Source: G963704535 sp963704535 (GTDB taxonomy: Bacteria; Chloroflexota; Chloroflexia; Chloroflexales; Roseiflexaceae). From it: a DNA stretch of 64,000 nt. This document shows positions 1 through 8,591 of the stretch, one piece after another; position 1 is the first letter of the stretch; every line of letters begins with the position of its first letter. The DNA is taken from positions 8,556,001-8,620,000 of the forward strand of contig OY969916.1 of NCBI GenBank assembly GCA_963704535.1. The letters are read 5' to 3'. The notes below the pieces were generated by a model. It searched no databases and was not told the DNA's origin. It saw only the letters and a list, made by a program, of their open reading frames with translations. The position numbers and the translations under genes are program-made.

Positions 1-259
1 GCGGCTCCCAGGCCGCCAGCGCCTTAGCGATCCGGTCGGCGATCATGTGCTGGGTGGTGACATTGTTCGGCTCGAACAGAAACTCGCCCAGGCTGCCGCC
101 GAACTCCGCCAGCATGATGCGTTCGCGCAGGTCGGTCAGCAGGATGACGCGCACGGCCTCGCGCACATTCACCTCACCCTCCGACCAGGCCCAGCGGCCA
201 TCGGCCCCCAGCCGCGGCGGGAAGCTGATCCCGCGCCCTAAGAGCTTGCCTGCATCCAT
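1..259 (-). CDS. Baseplate wedge protein, gp25/GPW family (partial)
   Basis: The visible 86 residues are the N-terminal part of a T4 gp25/P2 gpW-like baseplate wedge protein, which joins baseplate and sheath in contractile injection systems (Afp9-like). Seen in the sequence: an opening GRGISFPPR, then REAVRVILLTDLRERIM and EFGGSLGEFLFEPNN, which is the usual order in this family. The start ATG overlaps the stop of the upstream gene (TGATG), so the two are translationally coupled. The gene leaves the window at the left edge, so its length is unknown. Very likely the next member of the eCIS operon. Confidence 0.9.
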   Translation of the reverse strand, partial: MDAGKLLGRGISFPPRLGADGRWAWSEGEVNVREAVRVILLTDLRERIMLAEFGGSLGEFLFEPNNVTTQHMIADRIAKALAAWEP

Positions 260-2223
260 CAGCCGCTCTCCTTGGCGCGAAACTTCGGCAGCGGGAAGCA
301 GATCAAAAAGAACGGTAGCCAGTGAAAGATGAGGTCGAGCAAAGCCACAATAATGATCAGCAGGAGCAGCGCGCAGATCGTGATGATCGGGATCGAGAGC
401 GAGCAGATCATGCCCTCCGGGCAGGACTTTGCGGCCGTCCCTGGGAGATCCTTGTGGAAAGGCCAGGGCAGCACCGACAACACCAAGTCGCCGAGCGTCA
501 TGCCTTTCATCCGATCGATCTGGCCGCAGAGCATGTCGGAGATCATAAAGGCGGTATTTTTATCGAACTTGCGTAGGCCGGCCGGCGAGATATCGACCGG
601 TAGCCCGATCCGGATCGGCCGCGCCGGGGCATCCGGGTCGAAGAAGCCGGCGATCTGGAACGCCGCGGTCGGGTCGCTGACCAGCGGCCCCGTCAGCGGG
701 CCGCAGTTCGGGCGCTCGAACACGCAGCGGATGACGAACCAATCGCCGCCGCGCGGGTCGAGCACCGGCTGCGCGGCCAGTGGGGCCGGCGGCGCCGACG
801 TAGCCGGCTGTTCGCGCAGCGCCGCATCGATCAGGTCTACCAGGTGGTCGAGCTGAATTTTCAGCGCCTCGGCTTTCTGTCTCGCAGTTTGGCCGGGCGG
901 GGGCTGGAGCGTGCTCTGGGTCGGGTCGGCGAGCGGGAACAGGAACCCCGGCCAGGGGCTGCTCGGGCTGACGTTCTCCAGCGCCGTCCGATTGTACGGA
1001 TCGACCACACGCTCCAGCTTGTCCCCCACGCCGGTCGCATCGGCGGCCAGGAGGGCGGCGGGCAGCGAGCCAATGACAGCGTTCTCGTCGTAGTGGGTGC
1101 CCACGATCAGCACCTTTGCCAGCGCCGTATCAATGGTTGTCTTCTTCAGCTCGTCGAGCACCAGTGTCTCCGCGTTGCTCAGCAGACCCTCCTGCTGCGC
1201 GTCGCCGATCGCCGCCCAGACCTTCTTGAGGTACCGCTTCAGATAGGCGGCAAAGTCGAGCAGGATGTACCAGGAGACGATTTGAATCCCTTCGCGTGTC
1301 TCCCGCAGGATCTTGGTTGTATCCTTTAGCTTGAGCGGATCGGGCGAGTCAAGGATCTCTTTTGTCGCCGCCGCGAGGTCGATCTGGATCTTCCAGGGCT
1401 CGGTCACCTCCGCGCGCAGACGGATCTGGCGTGGGTCGGGTGTCGCGGGCGCGTGCTCGGGCGCGACACGCTCGGGCGCGCCGATATACGCCTCGCGCTT
1501 GCCGATCGGCACCATCCCGGCCAGCAACCTACGGCGACGGCCATCGTCGGCGTTAAAGGTTACGCCGAACAGCGGCAGTTGCTCCTCCTCCGGCATCAGT
1601 ATCTTTCGATCATCGTCGATCTTCTGCCAGCCGGCGCCGCGCCCCTCGCCGACAAACGCGTACTCGTCGCAGTTCACCAGGTCGCAGCGCGCAGCCGGGT
1701 CGCCGCTGGCCGAGCGCAGTCGGCGCACCACAAACGTCGCCCGCTCGCCATTGCCGGTGTCGAGCGTGCGGTCGGGCAGGCCAGGCACGCCGCACACCAG
1801 GCAGGTCGCGACCAGGTAGAAGCGCTGGTGAGCGGGCTGGTAGAGCTTCAGCTTCGGCGTCTCGGCGTCACCCACGGCTGAATCGCCGGTCGTGCTCGGC
1901 TGCGTGCCGGCTAGCGCGAGCGGATTCTTGCGCCGCTCCAGCGCGAGCCGCCGCCGCTCCAACGCCCGTTGGTAGGGCGGCAGCCGCTTCACCGCCGCGG
2001 CCCCTTCCGCTGGCCCGCGCCAGGTCTCCGGCCGCGCGCGCAGCTCGCCCAGCCGGGCCGGGTCGGCCTCCAGCAGCGCGAGAAACTCGTCCATAAATGC
2101 GTCGGACGCAAAGCGCAAGATCGCCGGCTGGTGTAACGCCAGGCTCGCAGCGGCGCCCTCCGCACGGGTAGCCTCGGCCCACAGCGGCGCCGGGGTAGTC
2201 CATTGTACGAGTGGCTGAGTCAT
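259..2223 (-). CDS. eCIS-associated protein with C-terminal membrane anchor (possible CisA counterpart)
   Basis: A 654-residue protein between the spike gene and gp25. No catalytic domain is recognised. Residues 1-600 look soluble. A CLVC pair lies near residue 143, and the last ~50 residues hold an almost continuous hydrophobic run (IITICALLLLIIIVALLD and onward) followed by a short basic tail. I know this type of protein as a conserved companion of cyanobacterial, chloroflexal and actinobacterial eCIS loci. In Streptomyces a membrane protein of the CIS cluster (CisA) has been reported to link the particle to the membrane and to cell death. Equating the two is inference from position and topology only. 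It starts 4 bp downstream of the spike stop and overlaps gp25. Confidence 0.7.
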   Translation of the reverse strand: MTQPLVQWTTPAPLWAEATRAEGAAASLALHQPAILRFASDAFMDEFLALLEADPARLGELRARPETWRGPAEGAAAVKRLPPYQRALERRRLALERRKNPLALAGTQPSTTGDSAVGDAETPKLKLYQPAHQRFYLVATCLVCGVPGLPDRTLDTGNGERATFVVRRLRSASGDPAARCDLVNCDEYAFVGEGRGAGWQKIDDDRKILMPEEEQLPLFGVTFNADDGRRRRLLAGMVPIGKREAYIGAPERVAPEHAPATPDPRQIRLRAEVTEPWKIQIDLAAATKEILDSPDPLKLKDTTKILRETREGIQIVSWYILLDFAAYLKRYLKKVWAAIGDAQQEGLLSNAETLVLDELKKTTIDTALAKVLIVGTHYDENAVIGSLPAALLAADATGVGDKLERVVDPYNRTALENVSPSSPWPGFLFPLADPTQSTLQPPPGQTARQKAEALKIQLDHLVDLIDAALREQPATSAPPAPLAAQPVLDPRGGDWFVIRCVFERPNCGPLTGPLVSDPTAAFQIAGFFDPDAPARPIRIGLPVDISPAGLRKFDKNTAFMISDMLCGQIDRMKGMTLGDLVLSVLPWPFHKDLPGTAAKSCPEGMICSLSIPIITICALLLLIIIVALLDLIFHWLPFFLICFPLPKFRAKESG

Positions 2224-2227
2224 CGCC

Positions 2228-2944
2228 TCACCAGATATTTCCCGCGCCGGGGGTGTACGACGCGCTCACGACGCTATTCGAGATCACGGTATCGGCCTGG
2301 ACCACCCCGCTGAACTTCGACATGCCGGCGTTGACGGTGACCATGCCGGCGGAGACCTCGACCGTGCTGGCGTTGATCGTCACCTTGGCCGACGCGGTGA
2401 CAGTGATCCCGCTGCTCTCCAGCTTGACCGAGTTGCCGTTGCTGTCGATGATCTCGACCGCGCCGGGGCCGTCCTTCAGCGTCACCTTCTGGCCGCCGGG
2501 CGTCTCCAGGATCAGCTTCTCCTGGCCGTTGGCATCGTCGAGCGTGACCTTGACGCCGTTGCGCGAGCGGATCACCTTGCGGTAGTTGTTGCCCGCATCG
2601 TCCATCGAGTCCGGCGGCTTGTCGCTGCCGTTCCACAGCGCGCCGACGACATAGGGCCGGCGCGGGTCGCCGCCCTCGAACGCGACCAGCACCTCGTCGT
2701 TCTCGTCGGGGATGAACCAGGTGCCGCGGTTGTTGCCGCCCATCAGCGTCGCCACCCGCGCCCAGGTCTCGTAGGCCGCGCCGCCGGTGTCGGGCGACCA
2801 TGGCAGCGTGATCTTCACGCGGCCCTGGCCATCCGGGTCTTTGATGTCGCTGACTAGCGCCGGGTAGACGCCGTACCAACGGCCGCCCAACCCGCTCGGC
2901 ATCCGCGCGTCGATGATTAGTTCCAGCGGTGTTTGATCGAACAT
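2228..2944 (-). CDS. Baseplate spike protein, gp5/VgrG-like (Phage_base_V)
   Basis: A 238-residue spike. Residues ~20-110 form the OB-fold of the gp5/VgrG family (GVYPALVSDIKDPDGQGRVK, then PWSPDTGG, WARVATLMGGNNRGTWFIPDENDEVLVAFEGGDPRRPYVVGALWNG, all typical). Residues ~120-225 are short alternating beta repeats rich in V/T/S, as expected for the triple-stranded needle (for example ITVTASAKVTINASTVEVSAGMVTVNAG). In Afp/PVC particles the hub and spike are one protein (Afp8). Here the hub is a separate gene 11 bp upstream. No PAAR tip is visible in it. Confidence 0.92.
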   Translation of the reverse strand: MFDQTPLELIIDARMPSGLGGRWYGVYPALVSDIKDPDGQGRVKITLPWSPDTGGAAYETWARVATLMGGNNRGTWFIPDENDEVLVAFEGGDPRRPYVVGALWNGSDKPPDSMDDAGNNYRKVIRSRNGVKVTLDDANGQEKLILETPGGQKVTLKDGPGAVEIIDSNGNSVKLESSGITVTASAKVTINASTVEVSAGMVTVNAGMSKFSGVVQADTVISNSVVSASYTPGAGNIW

Positions 2945-2955
2945 GATCTGCCTTG

Positions 2956-4035
2956 CTACTGCGCCCTTCCCAGCCCAGGGCGCTCGGCGGTGAACTCGGT
3001 ACGAATGCCGCGCCGGCCATCGAAGAGGTGCTTGACCCCCGAAAGATAGTACTTGCCGCTGAACAGCGGCCCAAGCCCCTGGAGATCGACGTAGGCGCCC
3101 ACCCGCAGCCGGGCATCGGTCTCGGCCAGCCCACGACCGATGATGAAGCGCCGCGCGCTCATTTTGAAGAACGCCTCGGCCTCGGCCTGGGCCTCCTGGA
3201 TCGTGAGCGGGACGGTGTGCGCCAGCGCCTCTTTGCGATCGCCCAGCGCGGACGAGAGGATGCTCGCGCCGCTGGCGTCGCCGTTCAGCTCGCTACTGAT
3301 CGCCGATTCGGTCGCCTCGTATTGCAGCCCGGCTTTGCTCGACACATCCCAGCCGTTCACCGTGACGCTGGTGCGCTGCGCCGACAAATCGGCCAGGGCC
3401 GAGAATTCGCGCAGCGCCTGCCCATGCATCATCTGGAGCGTCCCGCCGTTCCGACTCGTGTGCGATTGAGCGTTGAGCGTGCTGCCGTCCATCCATAGCT
3501 CGGCGTCGATCGCCCGCGCGCGCTCGCGCAGGAACGCCAGGTCGCTCTGGTTGACCTGCGCCAGCACTTTGTACGACGGGCCGTTGACGCTGACGTTGGG
3601 GCTGAGGCCATGGTCGGTCGCGATCTGGCTGATCACGGTCGAGTCGGTCATCTCGGCGAACGTGCGAGTGCGGCGGGTCATCCGCAGATCCTGGAAGCGG
3701 TCCTCGGCCAGAACCGTGATCTGCGGCGCTTGGCCTTGTGGGAATTGCGCCTCCAGCGCCATGATCCGGCCGTCGAACAGTATATCGGCGCCGATCTTGA
3801 CCTTGAACGGCTTGCCGAACTCCAGGATGTCGCGACCGAAGTACAGAAAGCCGATGCTATTACCCTTATTACCCCAGTTGCCGAACGTCGCCTCGCAGCG
3901 ATACAGCCCGCTGGTGTCCTCGACGATCAGCAAGCCCAGCAGCCCCTCGGCCAGCGAGGAGTTGTCCTGGCCGTCGACGTTGATCGTCGGGCGGGCGATA
4001 CGCACGCCTGAGCTTGTACCATTACTGCCTGCCAT
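2956..4035 (-). CDS. Baseplate hub protein, gp27-like (phage late control D family)
   Basis: A 359-residue hub protein. It begins RIARPTINVDGQ and carries the gp27/gpD signature stretches: GLYRCEATFGNWG, a beta-barrel with FLYFGRDILEFGK, LTVLAEDRFQDLRMTRRTRTF, IATDHGLSPNV and NQSDLAFLRERARAIDAELW, the last being the usual landmark of the second barrel. It should form the trimer on which the gp5-like spike sits. It corresponds to the N-terminal half of Afp8/Pvc8, here encoded separately. It lies 12 bp downstream of the small 55-residue gene, in the same operon. Confidence 0.9.
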   Translation of the reverse strand: MAGSNGTSSGVRIARPTINVDGQDNSSLAEGLLGLLIVEDTSGLYRCEATFGNWGNKGNSIGFLYFGRDILEFGKPFKVKIGADILFDGRIMALEAQFPQGQAPQITVLAEDRFQDLRMTRRTRTFAEMTDSTVISQIATDHGLSPNVSVNGPSYKVLAQVNQSDLAFLRERARAIDAELWMDGSTLNAQSHTSRNGGTLQMMHGQALREFSALADLSAQRTSVTVNGWDVSSKAGLQYEATESAISSELNGDASGASILSSALGDRKEALAHTVPLTIQEAQAEAEAFFKMSARRFIIGRGLAETDARLRVGAYVDLQGLGPLFSGKYYLSGVKHLFDGRRGIRTEFTAERPGLGRAQ

Positions 4036-4047
4036 ATGGCCTCATAA

Positions 4048-4215
4048 TCAATGTGCCCGCACTCGCGCGGCGCGCTCGCGCTCGCGCTGCATCACTCGCT
4101 CGATGTCGTGCGGCGCGGGCGCGCCGATCGCCGGCTCGCCCTCGGGCGGCGGCGCCGTGGTCGGTGGCGGGGGCGGCTCGGCGACAACCTCGAAATCATG
4201 AATGACGACTGCCAT
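4048..4215 (-). CDS. Small eCIS protein (55 aa), proline-rich centre and basic helix
   Basis: A 55-residue gene between the LysM protein and the hub, too short for many gene callers. It starts at ATG 4215 after a good AGGAG ribosome site and ends at TGA 4048. It reads MAVVIHDFEVV, a proline-rich middle (PPPPPTTAPPPEGEP), and a C-terminal helix DIERVMQRERERAARVRAH. Small proteins of this build occur at this exact place in many eCIS loci (Afp6-like position). The role is unknown; an adaptor in the baseplate hub is a reasonable guess. Confidence 0.8.
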   Translation of the reverse strand: MAVVIHDFEVVAEPPPPPTTAPPPEGEPAIGAPAPHDIERVMQRERERAARVRAH

Positions 4216-4245
4216 GCGTAATCGCTCCTTTTCTGTCGCAGCTTG

Positions 4246-4974
4246 TCATATTTTCAGCTTCGCATTCAGATCGATCAGCTGCCCCGGCGCCAACTGGCGG
4301 GGGTTCTCGATGCCGTTGGCGGCGGCGATCGCCTGCCAGTCGCCGCCAATGCCCTGGGCGGCGGCCATGCCCTGGAGCGACTGCCCGACCAGGGCCTGAG
4401 ACAGCGGCCGTGTGCCAGGGCTGGCGCTGCCCGGCTTGCTCTTCCCGGCGCCGGGCTTCGGCTGCGCGAACGCGAACTGGATCTTCTGCTGTGATAAGCT
4501 GAGCGTCAGGCTCGCGCGCAGCGGCTTGCCATCGGCGGAGAAGAATTCAAGCGACTCTTCCAGCGATTCCATAATCCCATCGAATTGGAACGTGCCCCAT
4601 AGAAACCGCACCGCAGGTGGGACATCCTTGGTCGGGTCCATTATGTCCGGCTGCGGAGTGATAAAGTAGGCCACGGCCTTCGTCAACTGGCGCACATCGG
4701 TCACCGACTCCTTGCCTTGCGGCAGGACCGCCGTGACGTCGAACCAGAGCTGGACGCTGAGCTTGGTCGTGCCTTTGCCCACAAACTGAGTCGTGGAGGT
4801 GCTGCGCTGATCGGTGGCCGAGCCGGAGGTAGCCGGCGGGACGATCTGGTTCGCGAAGCTCACCTTCAGCGTCTCGGGGTTGAACTGTACCGGAACGCGG
4901 CTCCCCAGCTTCTCTTTCCCGTTCGAGTCCAGCTCCCACAGTTCGGCTTTGACAACCGTGACCGAGTCAGGCAT
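4246..4974 (-). CDS. LysM-domain tube/baseplate adaptor (Afp7/Pvc7-like)
   Basis: A 242-residue protein. The N-terminal half has the eCIS adaptor pattern (VPVQFNPETLKVSFANQI, TTKLSVQLWFDVT, VTDVRQLTKAVAYFITP, PPAVRFLWGTFQFDGIMESLEESLEFFSADGKPLRASLTLSLS). The C-terminus is a LysM-like module (GDWQAIAAANGIENPRQLAPGQLIDLN). In Afp and PVC the equivalent protein connects the inner tube to the hub. A stretch of about 300 bp with palindromic repeats separates it from the upstream tube gene, so it may be transcribed less or separately. Confidence 0.9.
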   Translation of the reverse strand: MPDSVTVVKAELWELDSNGKEKLGSRVPVQFNPETLKVSFANQIVPPATSGSATDQRSTSTTQFVGKGTTKLSVQLWFDVTAVLPQGKESVTDVRQLTKAVAYFITPQPDIMDPTKDVPPAVRFLWGTFQFDGIMESLEESLEFFSADGKPLRASLTLSLSQQKIQFAFAQPKPGAGKSKPGSASPGTRPLSQALVGQSLQGMAAAQGIGGDWQAIAAANGIENPRQLAPGQLIDLNAKLKI

Positions 4975-5010
4975 GGTTGTGTTCCTTATAATCAGATACT
5001 GTTCGAAAAG

Positions 5011-5051
5011 GCGGAGTTTGAGGGGGCGCCCCCCTCAAGAATCCCCTTTCC
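5011..5051. repeat. GC-rich intergenic palindromic repeat, copy a
   Basis: A hairpin with arms TTGAGGGG and CCCCTCAA (5018-5038), followed by a C-rich and T-rich tail. The same layout recurs near 5210, 12117, 12805 and 15824. Confidence 0.65.
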
Positions 5052-5204
5052 ACCACGGATCGTAGGCGAGACAATACCCTTTTCAAACAGTTTCTCAGGA
5101 TTGACGATTGACGATTGCCCACCTCATCTTGCCATCTCGCCATCTTGTCGCCTTGTTAGACAAGGTTTCGGGTGACGCCATTCTCCTTTACAATGTGGGT
5201 GGGG

Positions 5205-5250
5205 GGAGACTGAGGAGGCTGCCCCCTCAAACCCCCTTTTTCCCAAAACT
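5205..5250. repeat. GC-rich intergenic palindromic repeat, copy b
   Basis: A diverged copy: a G run, GAGG and CCCCTCAAA arms, then CCCCCTTTTTCCC. It shares the CCCCTCAAACCCCC core with the copy near 12117. Confidence 0.6.
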
Positions 5251-5273
5251 GTAAAGCTCCCAAGAACCTTGTC

Positions 5274-5762
5274 TTAAGAGCCTGGGCGCTTCAGTGTGAG
5301 CGACTCATACGCCAGTTGAAGCTCCTCGATCGCCACAATCCCATCTTTCGCGTTGAGCGCCGGGGCCTTCAGCTTCACCGGCAGGCAGCGCTTGAGCACA
5401 AACCGCACACGCTCGGTCTGGCCGTCCGGCGCGAAGAGCACCACCTCGGCGGTCTTGGCGCGTATTTTGGCCCCGCCCGGCTGTAGCAGGCTATTGAACC
5501 AGTCCCACAGGTCGAAGTTCGCGGTCATGCCGCGCTTGAGCGTTAGCTGCCCATAACTAAGCGGGCCGGTGAGCCGGATCTGTTCGCCGTTATTGCCGCC
5601 CTCGCGGATCGTTTTGACCTCCATGGTCATCTCCAGACCGTCGCACTCGGCAAATGCGGCGCTGCACACCTGGCTTGGGCCGTTCTCGACGTCGATCTCG
5701 ACCGCGAACTTGAACGCCGTAAACGGGTAGTTTGGCACTGTCTCAAGCGTCGGGTTTGCCAT
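5274..5762 (-). CDS. Inner tube protein, gp19-like (Afp5-like second tube protein)
   Basis: A 162-residue member of the phage T4 gp19-like tail tube family. Typical landmarks are the start PNYPFTAFKFAVEI, AFAECDGLEMTMEVKTIREGG, LTLKRGMTANFDLWDWFNSL, and VRFVLKRCLPVKLKAPALNAKDGIVAIEELQLAYESL at the end. It is distinct from the other tube gene at 8588. eCIS loci often carry a major tube protein plus one or two variants that cap or start the tube, and this one is next to the LysM adaptor as Afp5 is. It begins 3 bp after the large sheath gene. Confidence 0.9.
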   Translation of the reverse strand: MANPTLETVPNYPFTAFKFAVEIDVENGPSQVCSAAFAECDGLEMTMEVKTIREGGNNGEQIRLTGPLSYGQLTLKRGMTANFDLWDWFNSLLQPGGAKIRAKTAEVVLFAPDGQTERVRFVLKRCLPVKLKAPALNAKDGIVAIEELQLAYESLTLKRPGS

Positions 5763-5765
5763 GGC

Positions 5766-8591
5766 TCATCGCTCCACGATCAAGAATGCCCGATCGCCCG
5801 TCTGCACCAGGCGAATCGTCAAAAAGGTCAGCGGGCGCGCGGGCGCTACCCGCAGCTCGACGATCAGGCGGCCCGCGTCCACGCTCTGTGCGGTGTTGAG
5901 CGTCGGCCCGACGTCGACCCGGTAGGCGCTGTCGGTCGTGGCGCCCACGAACGCGCCGCGAACAAACATGTCGTCGAGCAGCGCCTCGAAGCCGCGCTGC
6001 ACCCGCCGCCGGAACGCCGCGTCGTTCGGCTCGAAGACATATGTGGCCCCCAGGCGCTGCGCCAGCCGGCGCAGCAGCGACAGCAGCCGGCGCACGTTGA
6101 TCGGCCGCACGTCGAGATCGGTGGATAGGGTGTTTGCGCTCAGCGCCAGGAAGCCGCGCGGCTCCTGCCGGATGGTGTTGATCGACCCTTCTTGCAGGTC
6201 CAGGCGCCGATCGGCGGCCAGGGGCGGCGTCAGTGCTACCACATTGTGCAGCGCCTCATTTGCCGGGGCGATCCAGGCACCGCGCTCCAGCGCGCGCCGG
6301 GCGATCGTCCCACAAGCCGCGCCGTCGGGCGTCGCCGCGCGCAGCTCGCCTGCTGCTGCCTCGCGGCGGCCGATCAGCCAGGGATGATAGATCGCCCCAA
6401 AGCTCAGGGTGCGGTCCCGGTCGTCGGTCAACTGCGCGCCAAGCCCGGCTACGTGCGCCAGTGCCTCGTCTTCGCGGTAGTGGGCCGGCAGCGCCAGCAC
6501 CGCGAACAGGTCGCCCTTCGCAGCGCACATACGCAGCAGCGCCCGATCGACTGCCAGCGTAGGCGCCTGCGCCGGCTCAAACTCCACGATCGGCGCAAGC
6601 CGCCAGGGGCGCCGGACGCCGATCCGCACGCCGGCCCCGTTCGACCAACTGCCGCGCTCGACATCGTGCTTCCCCTGAACCTCCGCCCGAACGCGGTAGA
6701 AATAGACGCCCTCGCCGCGCGAGTCGAGCGTGGTTTGGTTGGCGGCGCCCGTATACACCGCCTGTGCATCGCCAAAATCGGCGCGCGTCGCCTCCTCAAG
6801 CACATACCCGACCAGCGGGGCGGCCAGCGGCGACCAGCGGATGGTATACGCTGCCAGGCCGCTCGGCGGCGTGATAGCGAAGAGCTGCGGCGCGCCGATA
6901 GCGGCGCAGTCGCCGAACTGGCCCTGCTCGCCGGTCGAGGCGCGCGGCGGCGTACAGTCTTCGGGCGGCGTGCTGGGAGCCTCCGGCTGCGGCGCCGGCA
7001 GCTCCGCGTCGTCGACGCGATCCCAGCCACGGTGAACCGCGTCCGGCACAGCGATCAGCGTCGCCTCGTCGATCTCCAGCGCGGCGTAAATGCCGGCGAG
7101 CGCACGCGGGACTGGCTGCTGGTAGCGCACGAAGTCGGCCTGCTCCAGCAGCGCCGTGATCCCAACGTCCTTCAGCGCAGTGTCCAGGAACAGGTCGGCG
7201 CTGAAACAGGCCAGCCCATCGCGCTCCAGCGCCGTCGCGGCACCCAATTGCGCGCCGAGGAATTGGTCCACATCGGCGATGTTGGGCATGCCGATCGGCA
7301 CATAGACCGCCGGCGCCGCGCCGCCCAGCGGAAAACGCGGCTGGGCGACCTCGCGCCACAGCCCGGACAACTCCGGTGCTGCTGCCAGCGCGGTTTTGTT
7401 CGTCGGGGCGAACAGTTGGTCATCGGACGGCAGCCCGCCCCAGAAGCGCGGATGCTTCGGCACAAACCCCAAGTCGCTCAGACGGATCGGGTAGTCGCCC
7501 GGCCCGACCCACAGCTCGAATGTCAGCCGCTCGCCATAGGTGTCGGCATCGACGATCGGGAGCGGCACCAGCGGGCCGTGCAGCCTCCACAGGCCGTGCC
7601 CGCTGATCCGCACTGTATCCCCCAGCGGCGAGCTGTCCCCGGCCATCCCCGTCACTGATTCAATCGTCAGCCAGAGCTGCTCGCCGCCGAAATCCAGCCG
7701 CACGAACGAGCCGGGAGCCGGCGCATTTTCCAGCGCCAACCCGAGATCGACGTCGATCGGCCCGTCTTCGGCCATTTGTGCCAGCGCCAGGACGTCCACA
7801 TCCCGAGCGTCTTGGGTGAGTAGCCGCGCGGGGATCGGGCCGGTCGGCGGGCTGAGCGGCGCCGCGCTTCTGAACCAGAGCGCCAGGCCGCTCACTTCCC
7901 ACAGCGGGCCGTTCGCGAATGGCGACAGCGCGCCGGCCGGAATGGGCTTGACCAGTTGCACCGCAAGCATCAGGACATACCCCTGGTTGGGAAACGTCAC
8001 CCGCAGCAGATCGCCGGGGGCCAGGTTGCTCGGCGCACTCAGCGCGAGCCGGAGCGCGCCGTCTTCCACCCACATGCCGGCCACATGTGCCGGCATGCTT
8101 TGCAGAGCGGTGCCAACGCGCAGACCATCCGACCAACTGCCCTCCGAGCGAGCGACGGCGTGCGCCTGGACGGGCGCTCCCGTCTCGCTCACCCGCACCA
8201 GCCCGGCCAGCGCGAAGCGATTCGCGACCGCAGGGGCGCACCCTACACGCTCGTTCGCACCGGCGTCGGCGGTCCTGGCCACGCGCACGACCCAGCAGCG
8301 CCGCCCACCGTTGCGAAAAAAGGCCTGCACCGCTGGCGCGAGATAGGCGTAGACCTGCTCGCCGCGCTCGGCGTCCCACGCCAGCGGTAGATCGTCGCCA
8401 AAGATGTTCGCGAACTGCGCGGCATCCTCTACGACAACCGGCCGGCGCAGCGGCCCCGACGCCGCGAACCCGACGAAGACCGCCACATCCATGCGCGGCA
8501 GCGTCTCCGCCAGCGGTGGCGGCTGGACCTCGAAACGGAAGCCGGGTAGGCGTGCGGTGCGCGCGACCATCGCCGATCTATCTCCTATCAC
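5766..8591 (-). CDS. Giant second sheath protein with fibronectin-like insertion
   Basis: A 941-residue sheath family protein. The N-terminus (FVGFAASGPLRRPVVVEDAAQFANIFG) and the region APAVQAFFRNGGRRCWVVRVA are typical of contractile sheaths. The C-terminal region (GFLALSANTLSTDLDVRPINVRRLLSLLRRLAQRLGATYVFEPND, then RPLTFLTIRLVQTGD) is the conserved sheath core. The middle is expanded: a separate beta domain from about 200 to 350, and around 560-660 a fibronectin type III-like module (YTIRWSPLAAPLVGYVLEEA, GVYFYRVRAE). The GTG at 8591 overlaps the tube stop (GTGA). An ATG at 8570 preceded by GGAG is an equally good start. Probably a minor or capping sheath. Confidence 0.85.
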   Translation of the reverse strand: MIGDRSAMVARTARLPGFRFEVQPPPLAETLPRMDVAVFVGFAASGPLRRPVVVEDAAQFANIFGDDLPLAWDAERGEQVYAYLAPAVQAFFRNGGRRCWVVRVARTADAGANERVGCAPAVANRFALAGLVRVSETGAPVQAHAVARSEGSWSDGLRVGTALQSMPAHVAGMWVEDGALRLALSAPSNLAPGDLLRVTFPNQGYVLMLAVQLVKPIPAGALSPFANGPLWEVSGLALWFRSAAPLSPPTGPIPARLLTQDARDVDVLALAQMAEDGPIDVDLGLALENAPAPGSFVRLDFGGEQLWLTIESVTGMAGDSSPLGDTVRISGHGLWRLHGPLVPLPIVDADTYGERLTFELWVGPGDYPIRLSDLGFVPKHPRFWGGLPSDDQLFAPTNKTALAAAPELSGLWREVAQPRFPLGGAAPAVYVPIGMPNIADVDQFLGAQLGAATALERDGLACFSADLFLDTALKDVGITALLEQADFVRYQQPVPRALAGIYAALEIDEATLIAVPDAVHRGWDRVDDAELPAPQPEAPSTPPEDCTPPRASTGEQGQFGDCAAIGAPQLFAITPPSGLAAYTIRWSPLAAPLVGYVLEEATRADFGDAQAVYTGAANQTTLDSRGEGVYFYRVRAEVQGKHDVERGSWSNGAGVRIGVRRPWRLAPIVEFEPAQAPTLAVDRALLRMCAAKGDLFAVLALPAHYREDEALAHVAGLGAQLTDDRDRTLSFGAIYHPWLIGRREAAAGELRAATPDGAACGTIARRALERGAWIAPANEALHNVVALTPPLAADRRLDLQEGSINTIRQEPRGFLALSANTLSTDLDVRPINVRRLLSLLRRLAQRLGATYVFEPNDAAFRRRVQRGFEALLDDMFVRGAFVGATTDSAYRVDVGPTLNTAQSVDAGRLIVELRVAPARPLTFLTIRLVQTGDRAFLIVER

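Larger units (their letters stand above)
4975..5273. other. Intergenic stretch inside the eCIS operon, no gene seen
   Basis: No convincing coding sequence. It holds two members of the GC-rich palindromic repeat family (near 5018 and 5210) and short, locally repeated A/T-rich sequence around 5098-5165. The flanking genes are both minus strand, so hairpins here could partly terminate or protect the eCIS transcript. Confidence 0.6.

Noticed and set aside
6192..7658. A 488-residue open frame on the plus strand opposite the giant sheath gene
   Set aside because: It is the antisense of a clear sheath protein, has arginine-rich composition typical of GC-rich shadow frames and no domain.
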